From: Streptomyces griseus subsp. griseus
Lineage (GTDB): Bacteria; Actinomycetota; Actinomycetes; Streptomycetales; Streptomycetaceae
Length of the DNA: 64,000 nucleotides
Reading direction: 5' to 3'
Assembly: GCF_000720255.1 (NCBI RefSeq)
Contig: NZ_JOJE01000040.1
Coordinates: 1-64,000 of the forward strand
The notes below the pieces were generated by a model. The model made no database searches and was not told the origin of the DNA. It was given only the letters and a program-made list of their open reading frames with translations. Position numbers and translations under genes: made by a program. Position 1 is the first letter of the stretch. Each line of letters opens with the position of its first letter. Positions 28,099-36,600 of the stretch are shown here, in pieces.

Positions 28099-28134
28099 GC
28101 GCCGTGCCCCGCGATGGCCAGCGGGGCACGGCGC
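28099..28134. terminator. Strong bidirectional hairpin
   Basis: A perfect 14-bp GC-rich stem (28099-28112 with 28121-28134) and an 8-nt loop sit between the end of the hydrogenase operon (28041, plus) and the end of the lamin-tail gene (28142, minus). It should stop transcription from both sides. Confidence 0.85.
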
Positions 28135-28141
28135 ACGTGTG

Positions 28142-28636
28142 TCAGCCGTGGTACGTGATGTAGCCGTTGCCGTCGCGGTCGTTGGCCGACTTGGTGTAGG
28201 AGTGCACGTCGGCGCGGCTGCCGGAAGGCTTGTAGAGGTAGATCGTGTCCTTGTCGTTGTTCCATATGAAGTTGCAGTTCTGGCGGTACACGACGTTGCC
28301 CCCGTCGGAGTCCGTACCACGCCCGCCGCGCAGCTTCACGTAGTCGCCGGGCTGGAGGTAGTGGTTGGCGCCGAAGGTGAACTTGTTGCCGGCGGCGTCC
28401 TTGACGACGTAGCCCTTGAGGTTGACGGTCGCCGTGGCGGAGTAGTTCTTGATGGTCAGGAACTCGTCCCGGGTGTTGCCGCCGTCGCACCGGTTGGAGT
28501 CCCGGCCGGGTGCGTCGTACTGGACGCCCTTGATCTTCAGTGCCGACGAGTACTCGGTGGCCTGCGCCGGGGCGGCGGCGAGAGCTGCGAGCGTTCCGGC
28601 GGTGACGGCGGTGGCCACGATGTGGCGCTTACGCAT
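28142..28636 (-). CDS. Secreted lamin-tail-domain (LTD) protein
   Basis: A 164-aa exported protein. A signal peptide (MRKRHIVATAVTAGTLAALAAAPAQA region, cleavage near residue 27) is followed by a single ~115-residue beta-sandwich of the LTD type: LKIKGVQYDAPG, DEFLTIKNYSATATVNLKGY, LQPGDYVKLRGG and NDKDTIYLYKPSG. Such small secreted LTD proteins are common in Streptomyces and have no assigned function. Two copies of a 20-bp repeat flank it. Confidence 0.85.
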   Translation of the reverse strand: MRKRHIVATAVTAGTLAALAAAPAQATEYSSALKIKGVQYDAPGRDSNRCDGGNTRDEFLTIKNYSATATVNLKGYVVKDAAGNKFTFGANHYLQPGDYVKLRGGRGTDSDGGNVVYRQNCNFIWNNDKDTIYLYKPSGSRADVHSYTKSANDRDGNGYITYHG

Positions 28637-29135
28637 GAGGAAGTCCCCCCTCGGTGGTGCGAATGGAGCGCCTGGAGCATACACATAAGATGATCGTCAG
28701 GTGATGGTGAAGTGGCGAAAACGTGAAGACTGATGGTGGTGGTGCCGTCACTTCAAACTGAAGGGGATGCGAGATGGGCGCGTCCCGGCGTTCTCAATGC
28801 GCCCCGGCGGCGCCTGCCCACGATCCCGGGCCCGGGCGCGTCCGGACAAGGCCTCCGCCCGCGTCGGAGCGCAGGTGCAAACGTTTCTGCACCGCGCACG
28901 CGCGGGGTCTCGACAGGGGCGGGGCGTAGGCGGTCGGTGCCAGCCGAACAGTCGATGCGGGCAGTAGTTTCGCGGCTTTTACATATCATCCGAGTTCTGT
29001 AAACGACCTTGTCCTCTCCTCCCGTTCTGCAGCTAGCTGGATGCCAGCCCGCTTCGTCACCCGAGTTCCCGATGAGCCCTGGGTGGGCCGACGGCCCAAG
29101 GAGGCGGGTGTGACGCCCGTATGTGAGGAGTGGTC
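28637..29135. other. 499-bp intergenic region: LTD and lasso promoters, gene fragment
   Basis: It holds the upstream regions of the LTD gene (minus) and the lasso precursor (plus). An AT-richer segment at ~28977-29002 (TTTTACATATCATCCGAG) is a candidate lasso promoter. A small perfect stem TGGGCC-GAC-GGCCCA is at ~29084-29098, and GAGGAG precedes the precursor start. A fragment of a DUF6893-type gene end lies at 28740-28772. Confidence 0.6.
28751..28770 (+). repeat. Copy 2 of the 20-bp direct repeat (orphan gene end)
   Basis: Matches copy 1 at 28020-28039 in 18 of 20 bases and, read in the corresponding frame, encodes HFKLKGMR with no upstream start (TGA at 28731). It is probably the remnant of a second DUF6893-like gene or a duplication border. 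Confidence 0.7.
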
Positions 29136-29246
29136 ATGAAGAAGGCTTACGAGGCACCGACGCTCGTCCGGCTCGGAACGTTCCGCAAGGAGACGGGACT
29201 CCTCGGTCGCGCCGGCAACGACCGGCTGATCCTGAGCAAGAACTGA
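29136..29246 (+). CDS. Lasso peptide precursor, citrulassin type
   Basis: A 36-aa precursor. The leader (residues 1-21) carries the RRE recognition pattern YxxPxLxxxGxF (YEAPTLVRLGTF) and the invariant Thr at -2 (Thr20, then Gly21). The predicted core is residues 22-36, LLGRAGNDRLILSKN: Leu1 would form the macrolactam with Asp8, and Arg9 is the residue converted to citrulline in citrulassin A (LLGLAGNDRLVLSKN as remembered). Differences are Arg4 and Ile11. GAGGAG precedes the ATG, and the lasso cyclase follows after 26 bp. Confidence 0.95.
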   Translation: MKKAYEAPTLVRLGTFRKETGLLGRAGNDRLILSKN

Positions 29247-29272
29247 CGACCGGCGGTCCTTGACGCGACGTC

Positions 29273-31123
29273 ATGACTGAACTGCACGCAAGTGCGGGGA
29301 CGGGCCCCGGCGACGCGCACTTCGCGGTCTTCACCGACCGCGCGGACGCGGCCGCCGTGGCCCGCTCCTTCGCCCGCCCCGGAAGCCGGACCCTCACTCA
29401 CGCCTCCGGCCGCCCCTGGCTCGTCGGAAGCTGGCACGACGACGAGATCGTGACCGCGAGCGCCGGCCGCACCGCCCTCGCCGTCATCGGCTGCTGCCCG
29501 GTCGACGCCGACGAACTCGGCCGCCGCGCGGCACGTTTGCGCGACCTCACGGAACTAGACGCGCTGGCCCGCTCCCTGCCCGGCAGCTTCCACCTCGTCG
29601 CCACCCACGAGGGACGCGTCCGGGCCCAGGGCACGGCCTCCGGCCTGCGGCTGGTCTTCCACGCGCAGATCGACGGCGTACGCGTCACCGCCTCCCGCGC
29701 CGACACGCTCGCCGCCGCCCTGGGCGCCGACCCCGACCCGCAGGAACTGGCCGTCCGCCTGCTGTGGCCCGCCCCCCACCCGCTCTACGAGACCTCGCTC
29801 TGGCGCGAGGTCACCGCCGTGCCCCCGCAGGACGCCGTGATCGTGGCGGCCGACGGACGCACCGCACGGCACACCCGCTGGTGGACGCCCCCGGAACCGC
29901 GTGAGCCACTGGCCACGGCGGCCCCCGTGATCCGTACCGCGCTCGAACGGGCCGTCGGCGCGCGCACCCGGCAAGGTGGTGTGATCAGCTGCGACCTGTC
30001 CGGAGGACTGGACTCCACCTCCATCTGCTTCCTGGCCGACCGCTCTCCGGCCCACGTGGTCGCGAGCACCTGGCCCGGACGGGACCCCGCCGACACCGAC
30101 CTGTACTGGGCCGAACAGGCGGCACGGCACCTTCCGGACATCGAGCACGTGATCTGGGACGCCGACGCCTCCCCCTTGGTCTACGAGGACCTGCTCGGCA
30201 TCGACGACCTCATCGACGAGCCCACCATCGGCGTCATGGACCGCTCCCGCGTCCTGCACCACCTGCCGGCCCTCGCCGAACGCGGCAGCCGACTGCACCT
30301 GACGGGCATCGGCGGCGACCATGTGGCCTGGTGCTCCGAGGCGTACTACCACCGGCTGCTGCGCACCCGCCCACTGTTCGCCCTGCGGCAGCTGCGCGGC
30401 TTCCGGGCCCTATGGCAGTGGCCGCTGGGCGGCACCGCCCGCGCGCTCGCCGACTCCCGGCCCTACGGGAGGTGGCTCGCGGACGCCGCCGACCATCTGC
30501 GCGCCCCCGCGCCCGCCTCCGTCGCCACCGGCCTCGGCTGGGGCATGGCCCCGCGGCTGTTCGGCTGGGTGACCCCCGACGCCGAGCGCGCGGCCCGCCC
30601 GGCGCTCCTGAACGCCGCGGCGACCGCCGCACCCCTGCACCCGGACCGCGGACTGCACAGCGACCTCGAACAGATCCGTTCCTGCACCCGCGTCATCCGG
30701 CAGTGGGACCGCATGGCCGCCCTCACTGGGCTGCCCATGGCCTCACCCTTCCTCGACGACCGCGTCATCGAGGCGTGCCTCGCCGTACGGCCGGAGGACC
30801 GCGTCACTCCCTGGCGGTACAAGCCCGTCCTGAGCGCCGCGATGCGCGGCATCGTCCCCGAGGCCTGTCTGCGGCGCACCAACAAGGCCGCGGCCTCCAT
30901 GGACGCCGCCAACGGGCTGCGCGAGCACCGCGCCGACCTGTTGGCCCTCTGGGAGGACTCCCGGCTGGCCGCACTGGGCCTGGTCGACGCCGCCGAACTG
31001 CGCCGCCTCGCCCTGCGGCCGGCCTCCCGAGGACTCTCCGACGCCATCCTCTACTCCACCATCGCCGCGGAGGTGTGGCTGCGCGCGCTCGACCGCCGCC
31101 GCACCCGCGTCCCCCACCCCTGA
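29273..31123 (+). CDS. Lasso peptide cyclase (asparagine synthetase-like)
   Basis: A 616-aa homologue of class B asparagine synthetases that adenylates the Asp8 side chain and closes the isopeptide bond with the core N-terminus. The ATP-pyrophosphatase loop SGGLDS is at ~243-248, with TGIGGDHVAW and the C-terminal SPFLDDRVIEACLAVRP and PWRYKPVLSAAM. The glutaminase Cys2 of true asparagine synthetases is absent (the protein starts MTELH), as expected for lasso cyclases. Confidence 0.95.
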   Translation: MTELHASAGTGPGDAHFAVFTDRADAAAVARSFARPGSRTLTHASGRPWLVGSWHDDEIVTASAGRTALAVIGCCPVDADELGRRAARLRDLTELDALARSLPGSFHLVATHEGRVRAQGTASGLRLVFHAQIDGVRVTASRADTLAAALGADPDPQELAVRLLWPAPHPLYETSLWREVTAVPPQDAVIVAADGRTARHTRWWTPPEPREPLATAAPVIRTALERAVGARTRQGGVISCDLSGGLDSTSICFLADRSPAHVVASTWPGRDPADTDLYWAEQAARHLPDIEHVIWDADASPLVYEDLLGIDDLIDEPTIGVMDRSRVLHHLPALAERGSRLHLTGIGGDHVAWCSEAYYHRLLRTRPLFALRQLRGFRALWQWPLGGTARALADSRPYGRWLADAADHLRAPAPASVATGLGWGMAPRLFGWVTPDAERAARPALLNAAATAAPLHPDRGLHSDLEQIRSCTRVIRQWDRMAALTGLPMASPFLDDRVIEACLAVRPEDRVTPWRYKPVLSAAMRGIVPEACLRRTNKAAASMDAANGLREHRADLLALWEDSRLAALGLVDAAELRRLALRPASRGLSDAILYSTIAAEVWLRALDRRRTRVPHP

Positions 31124-31151
31124 CCCCACCACCCGTCAGAAAGGCGGCCCC

Positions 31152-31406
31152 ATGCCCCTGCGGTTCGGCGCCGACGTCTCCACGGCCGAGACCGACTACG
31201 GCACAGTCCTGCTAGACCAACGGTCCGGCGCCTACTGGGAGTTGAACCCGACCGCCACTCTCGTGGTACGGACCCTGCTCGACGGCGGTGAGGAGGCGGA
31301 CGCGGCCGCCGCGCTGGTCCGCGAGTTCGACATCGACCGCGCCCAGGCCCTGCGGGACGTCGAGACGCTCGTAGGTCAGCTGCGCGGTTCGGGGCTCGCC
31401 TCATGA
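31152..31406 (+). CDS. Lasso RRE protein (PqqD-like, B1)
   Basis: An 84-aa PqqD-fold protein that binds the precursor leader and presents it to the peptidase. The pattern GTVLLDQRSGAYWELNPTA and the C-terminal helical part are typical of stand-alone RREs in actinobacterial lasso clusters. Its stop overlaps the peptidase start (ATGA). Confidence 0.93.
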   Translation: MPLRFGADVSTAETDYGTVLLDQRSGAYWELNPTATLVVRTLLDGGEEADAAAALVREFDIDRAQALRDVETLVGQLRGSGLAS

Positions 31407-31840
31407 CCACCCCCAGCGCGCTGGAGCGCCCCACCGACGTGCCGCTGCCCCGGCGGATCGCCGCCCTCCTCGTCCTGCCGGCCGCAACCGTCCTGGCCTT
31501 CCTGCCGCCCCGGCACATCCGTGCCGTCCTCGGCGTCCTGCGTCGCGGCGCCGTGCCCGCCACCCCCGCCGAGGCCCAGCGCGCGCGGGACGCCCTGTGC
31601 GCCGCCAGCCTGCGCTGCGCCGGGCCGAAGGGGTGCCTGCCGCGTTCCCTGGGCGCGGCACTGCTGTGCCGGCTCGGCGGAACCTGGCCGACGTGGTGCG
31701 CCGGCGTGCGCGTCGTCCCGCCGTTCACCGCGCACGCTTGGATCGAGGCCGCGGGCGGCCCCGTCGGCGAGGGCGTGCCGGAAGGCTACTTCGCCCGACT
31801 GGTGGCCGTGCCCCCGCGGTCCCGGCCGACGGACCGATGA
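31403..31840 (+). CDS. Lasso leader peptidase (transglutaminase-like, B2)
   Basis: A 145-aa cysteine protease that removes the leader after Gly21. The catalytic Cys78 (GCLPRSLG) and His111 (TAHAWIE) match the B2 family triad. The N-terminus has a hydrophobic stretch (IAALLVLPAATVLAFLPP) that may sit at the membrane. It is translationally coupled to the RRE gene and the exporter gene by 4-nt overlaps. Confidence 0.94.
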   Translation: MTTPSALERPTDVPLPRRIAALLVLPAATVLAFLPPRHIRAVLGVLRRGAVPATPAEAQRARDALCAASLRCAGPKGCLPRSLGAALLCRLGGTWPTWCAGVRVVPPFTAHAWIEAAGGPVGEGVPEGYFARLVAVPPRSRPTDR

Positions 31841-33639
31841 CCGGCACCCCGACGCCGACCGCCGAGCCCGACAGGTCGACCCGCGCCGCGGTGGCCACGC
31901 TGTACCGGCTCACCGCCGGACACCGGGCCGCCGTGGCCGTCGCCACGGTACTGACCCTGGCCGGCTCCGCCCTCGGGCTGGCCCAGCCGCTCGTCGCCAA
32001 GCACCTCGTCGACGCCGGTGGCCGCGGGCAGATCGCCTGGCCCCTGCTCGCCCTCCTCGGCGCCCTGTTCGTCACCGAGGCGGCGACCGGATCCGCCGGG
32101 CGCTTCGTCCTGGAGCGCATGGGGGAGGGCGTCGTACGACAACTCCGCCACGCACTGGTGGCACGACTGCTCCGGCTGGAGATGCGGGAGTACGACCGGC
32201 ACCGCGCCGGCGACCTCGTCTCCCGTGTCACCGCCGACACCATCCTGCTGCGCGAGGTCGTCTCGCAGGCCCTCGTCGACCTCGTGACCGGCAGCCTGGT
32301 CGCCGCCGGAGCCATCGTCCTCATGGCGTGGCTCGACCCGCTGCTGCTGCTCCTGGTCGCCCTCACCGTGGCCGCCGCGGCTGTCGTCGTCGCCTCCCTG
32401 CTCACCGGCATCCGACGGGCGTCCGAGCACATGCAGGACTCGGTCGGGGCCATCGCCGCCGACCTGGAACGCGCCCTCGGCGCGCTGCCCATGGTGCGGG
32501 TGCACCGCGCCGAGGACCGCGAGGCGGCCCGTATCGGGTCACGCGTCGACGCGGCCTACGGCGCGGGCGTCCGCACCGCGAAGCTCGCCTCCGTGATGAG
32601 CCCCGCCGTCGAACTCGCCGTCCAGGGCTCCTTCCTCGTCGTCCTGGTCATCGGCGGCCTGCGCGTCGGCGGCCACACCGGCTCCCTCGGCGACCTCGTC
32701 GCCTTCCTGCTGTACGCCTCGTACCTCGTCCTGCCGCTGTCCTCCGTCTTCCGCGCCGCGAGCCTCGTCCAGCGGGGGATGGGCGCCCACCAGCGCATCG
32801 ACGAGGCGCTGCGGCTTCCCGTGGAGCCCGTCGCCCCGCCCGTCCCGCGGGCCCGCGAGGCGCCGGTGGCGAAGAGGGTGTCGGTCTCCGCCCCACCCGC
32901 CCTCGAACTGCGCGACGTCCGCTTCGGCCACCACCCGGGCCGGCCGGTCCTGCGCGGGGTCTCCCTCACCGTCGCGCAGCGCCGCCAGGTCGCGCTGGTC
33001 GGCCGCTCGGGCGCCGGGAAGAGCACGCTCTTCGCGCTCGTGGCCCGGTTCTACGAGCCGGATGCGGGAACCCTGCTCTTCGACGGCCTGCCCGCCACCG
33101 AACTCGGCCGGGACGCATGCCGACGGCGCATCGCCGTCGTCGACCAGAACACCCACGTGGTCCACGGCACCCTCCGCGACAACATCGCCTACGCCGTGCC
33201 CGACGCCACGGACGCGGAGGTCCGCCGGGTCGTCGAACTGGCCCGACTCGACGAGGTCGTCGCCCGGCTGCCCGACGGGCTGCACTCCTTCGTCGGCGAG
33301 CGCGGCGGCACCCTCTCGGGCGGCGAACGCCAACGCGTCGCCCTGGCCCGGGCCTTGCTGGCCCGCCCCTCACTCCTCCTGCTGGACGAGCCCACCTCCC
33401 ACCTCGACGCCATCAACGAGTCGGCGCTCACCACGGTCATGAAGGACGTCGCCGAGGAGTGCGCCGTGCTGGTCGTCGCCCATCGCCTGTCCACCGTGCA
33501 GCACGCCGACCGGATCGTCGTCCTGCACGACGGTCGCGTCACCGCGTGCGGCCGCCATGAGGAACTGCTGGTCGACAGCCCCCTGTACCGGGAACTGGCC
33601 GCGAGCCAGATGCTGAAACACGGCAGCCGGCCCGACTGA
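31837..33639 (+). CDS. ABC exporter of the lasso peptide cluster
   Basis: A 600-aa half-transporter with six transmembrane helices fused to an ATPase domain: Walker A GRSGAGKST, signature LSGGERQRVALARAL, Walker B LLLLDEPTSHLD and the H-loop VVAHRLS. It should dimerise to export the mature lasso peptide and may give self-protection. It lacks an N-terminal C39 peptidase. The start overlaps the B2 stop. Confidence 0.95.
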   Translation: MTGTPTPTAEPDRSTRAAVATLYRLTAGHRAAVAVATVLTLAGSALGLAQPLVAKHLVDAGGRGQIAWPLLALLGALFVTEAATGSAGRFVLERMGEGVVRQLRHALVARLLRLEMREYDRHRAGDLVSRVTADTILLREVVSQALVDLVTGSLVAAGAIVLMAWLDPLLLLLVALTVAAAAVVVASLLTGIRRASEHMQDSVGAIAADLERALGALPMVRVHRAEDREAARIGSRVDAAYGAGVRTAKLASVMSPAVELAVQGSFLVVLVIGGLRVGGHTGSLGDLVAFLLYASYLVLPLSSVFRAASLVQRGMGAHQRIDEALRLPVEPVAPPVPRAREAPVAKRVSVSAPPALELRDVRFGHHPGRPVLRGVSLTVAQRRQVALVGRSGAGKSTLFALVARFYEPDAGTLLFDGLPATELGRDACRRRIAVVDQNTHVVHGTLRDNIAYAVPDATDAEVRRVVELARLDEVVARLPDGLHSFVGERGGTLSGGERQRVALARALLARPSLLLLDEPTSHLDAINESALTTVMKDVAEECAVLVVAHRLSTVQHADRIVVLHDGRVTACGRHEELLVDSPLYRELAASQMLKHGSRPD

Positions 33640-33656
33640 GCACGGGCGTCGCCCCG

Positions 33657-36600
33657 TCACCCCCCAGGGTGCCCGGGCAGCAGCGCCAGCGGTGACCGGG
33701 CGGCGTCCGGCCACCGCTTCAGGATCGCCTCCTCCACGTACGGCACGGCCCGCTGCCCCGCCAGCGCCAGGGCGATCGCCGCGGCCACGCCGGCCCACGC
33801 GAGGGGGCCCAGCGGCGTGCAGCCGAACATGTGGCTGGCCGCCGGTGTCTGCACCAGCGCGACCAGCGCCGCGGCCGACCCCAGGGACGTGACCTGCACC
33901 AAGGGGCTGCCACGGCGGTCGGCCAGCGTCTGGGCGAGCTGGGTGCCGACCACGGCGCACAGCGCCATCGTCGTCGAACGCCGGGCCGTACCCGGAGTGA
34001 AGCGACCGAACAGCCAGGCCGCCGTCGCGCCCAGACACGTCGTCAGCGCACGGTGCCGGATCTGACGGATCAGCGGCTCACCGAGAACGGCCGTACCCAG
34101 CGGCTCGTCCGTGCCGCCCGCCCCGGCTTCCTCACCGTCCACCCCCTCCTTCGGCGTCACCGCCACCGCCATCGCCGGGAACAGGTCCGTGAACAGGTTC
34201 ACCAGCAGCATCTGACGCGTGGACAGGGGAGCGCGGCCCGACAAAATCGTGCCGACGATGCCGAAGCCGACCTCGCCCGCGTTGCCGCCGATCAGGATGG
34301 CGATCGCGTCGGCGACGCTGTGCCACAGGGAGCGGCCCTCGCGCACCGCCTCGACGAGCACCAGCAGGTCCTCGCCGGTGACGACGAGGTCGGCGGCGTT
34401 GCGGGCGGCCGCCGAACCCCGCGCGTTGATGCCCACGCCGATGTCGGCGGCCCGGATGGCCGCCGCGTCGTTGGCGCCGTCACCGACCATGCCGACCACC
34501 CGGCCCGCGTCCCGCATCGACTCCACCACCTGGAGCTTCTGCTCGGGTGCCACTCGGGCCACGATGTCCGCGTCGCGCAGCATCCTCGACCGCGCCGACC
34601 GGTCCGCCGCCGCCAGCTCGTCGCCGGTGACCACCGTCGTGTCCTGCGGCCACCCCAGGTCGGCGGCGATCGCGCGGGCGGTCTGCGGATGGTCGCCGGT
34701 CAGCACCACCGGCCGTACCCCCGCCTCACGCAGCCCGCGCACCAGCGCCGGGGACGTCTCGCGAGCCACGTCGGCCAACGCCAGCAGACCGGCGAACTCC
34801 AATCGGTCCAGGGGCTCTTGGAGTACGTCCTGGGCCACCTCGTCCGCCGCCAGCGGGCGCCGGGCCACCGCCAGGACGCGCAGTCCGTCGCCGGCCAGCG
34901 CGTGAGCCGACTCGGAGGCGTGGGACGGCAGGCCGGCGCACGCCGGCAGCACCGTCTCGGGCGCGCCCTTGACCACGAGCACGGGCGAGCCGTCCCCGGC
35001 CCGGCCGACCGCGGCGGCGTACCCGCGGGAGGTCTCGAACGGCAGTCCCTCGTCCTGCGTCCAGTCCGGGTCGGCCCCGGCCGCGTCCAGGACCGCCTCG
35101 TCGGTGGCGTGCGTCGGCCGCGCGCCGTCGCCGTTCAGACGCGGACAGGCGCGCGCGGCGGCCCGTACGACGTCCGCGACCTCGGACTCGCCCGTCCTGT
35201 GGACCGTGCCGTCCACGGCGGCGACCCGGACCAGACGCAGCCGGTTCTCGGTGAGGGTTCCCGTCTTGTCGAAGCAGATGGTGTCCATCCGGCCCAGCGC
35301 CTCCAGCGTGCGCGGGGTACGCACCAGAACGCCGCGACGGCCGAGCCGACGCGCGGCCGCCAGCTGCGCCACCGTCGCCACCAGCGGCAGCCCCTCCGGC
35401 ACGGCGGCCACCGCCACCGCCACACCACCACTGACCGCTTCCCGCACGGGCGTCCCGCGCAGCAGCGAAAGACCGGTCACCGCGGCACCGCCCGCCAGGG
35501 TCAACGGCAGCGCCTTGCGGGTGAGTTCCTGCAACCTGGCCTGAACCCCCGCGGCCGACGGCGTCCGCGCGGCGAGGGAGACCGCCCGGGCCGCCTCGGT
35601 GCGCTCACCGGTGTCCACGACGACGGCCTGGGCACGCCCCGCCACCACGGTCGTGCCCTCGAACACCATGCAGTGACGCTCGGCCACGGGCGCCGAAGGG
35701 GCCGGGGAAGTGGACTTGTCCACCGGCAGCGACTCACCGGTCAGCGCCGACTCGTCCACCTCCAGACCGTCCTCCCACAGCAGCCGCGCGTCCGCCGGTA
35801 CGACATCGTCGGCCTTGAGCTCGATGACGTGGCCCGGCTCCAGCTTGGCCGCGTCCACGACGTGCGCCTCGGCCGCCGCCTCCTGCGATTCCTCTTCGGC
35901 GACCCGGGCCTTCTGCTTCTGCTGGGCGAGCAGCCCGGCCAGCGCCCGCTCCGCCCGCAGCCGCTGCACGCCCCCGACCAGCGCGTTCAGATCGAGCGCG
36001 CCGACCACCAGCAGCGCGTCCACGACGGACCCGAGGATCGCCTCGGCGGCCGAGCCGACCGCCAGGACCGGAGTGAGGGGATCGTCCAACTCGCCGCGCA
36101 CCGCTCGCGCCAGGCCCACCGCCCAGCGCGCCGGGGCCAGCGCGGACACCTCGCCCGCCCGTTCGGCCACCCCGCGCATCCGGGCGCCCGCCCTCTCCAG
36201 CGCGCTCGGCTCGGGTTCGTGCTCGTGCTCCCTCGCCAGTCGCTCGCGTACGTCCTGCGGGTCCAGCGCGTGCCACGCCACCCGCGGCCGGGGGTGCGGG
36301 GCGCGGGCCCCGGCGACCCCCAGGGCCGCGCGCACCCCGGACAACAGAGCCGTCGCCGCGCTCGCGTCGACCGGCGCGTGCCGCAGCCCGGGCAGTGACG
36401 TACGACGGCCCCGTCCGGACTCGCCCACGGCCACCAGCAGCCCGGACAGCGCGGCGCCGGACCGCGCCAGCACCTGTGAACGGCGCCCCACCGTGCGGGC
36501 CGCCGGCACCGCCCGCAACAGCCGCCACACATCGGCCAGACCGTGCGGGGCGAGGACGTCCGCGCCCCAGGCCACCGCACTGTCGCCGTCCGTCAGAGCG

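Noticed and set aside
28733..29002. 89-aa plus-strand gene before the lasso precursor
   Set aside because: No motif, poor codon bias and no ribosome site; it overlaps the orphan repeat and likely promoter DNA.
33831..36398. 855-aa plus-strand open frame opposite the P-type ATPase
   Set aside because: Composition is that of an antisense frame, and the opposite strand holds all catalytic motifs of a P-type ATPase.
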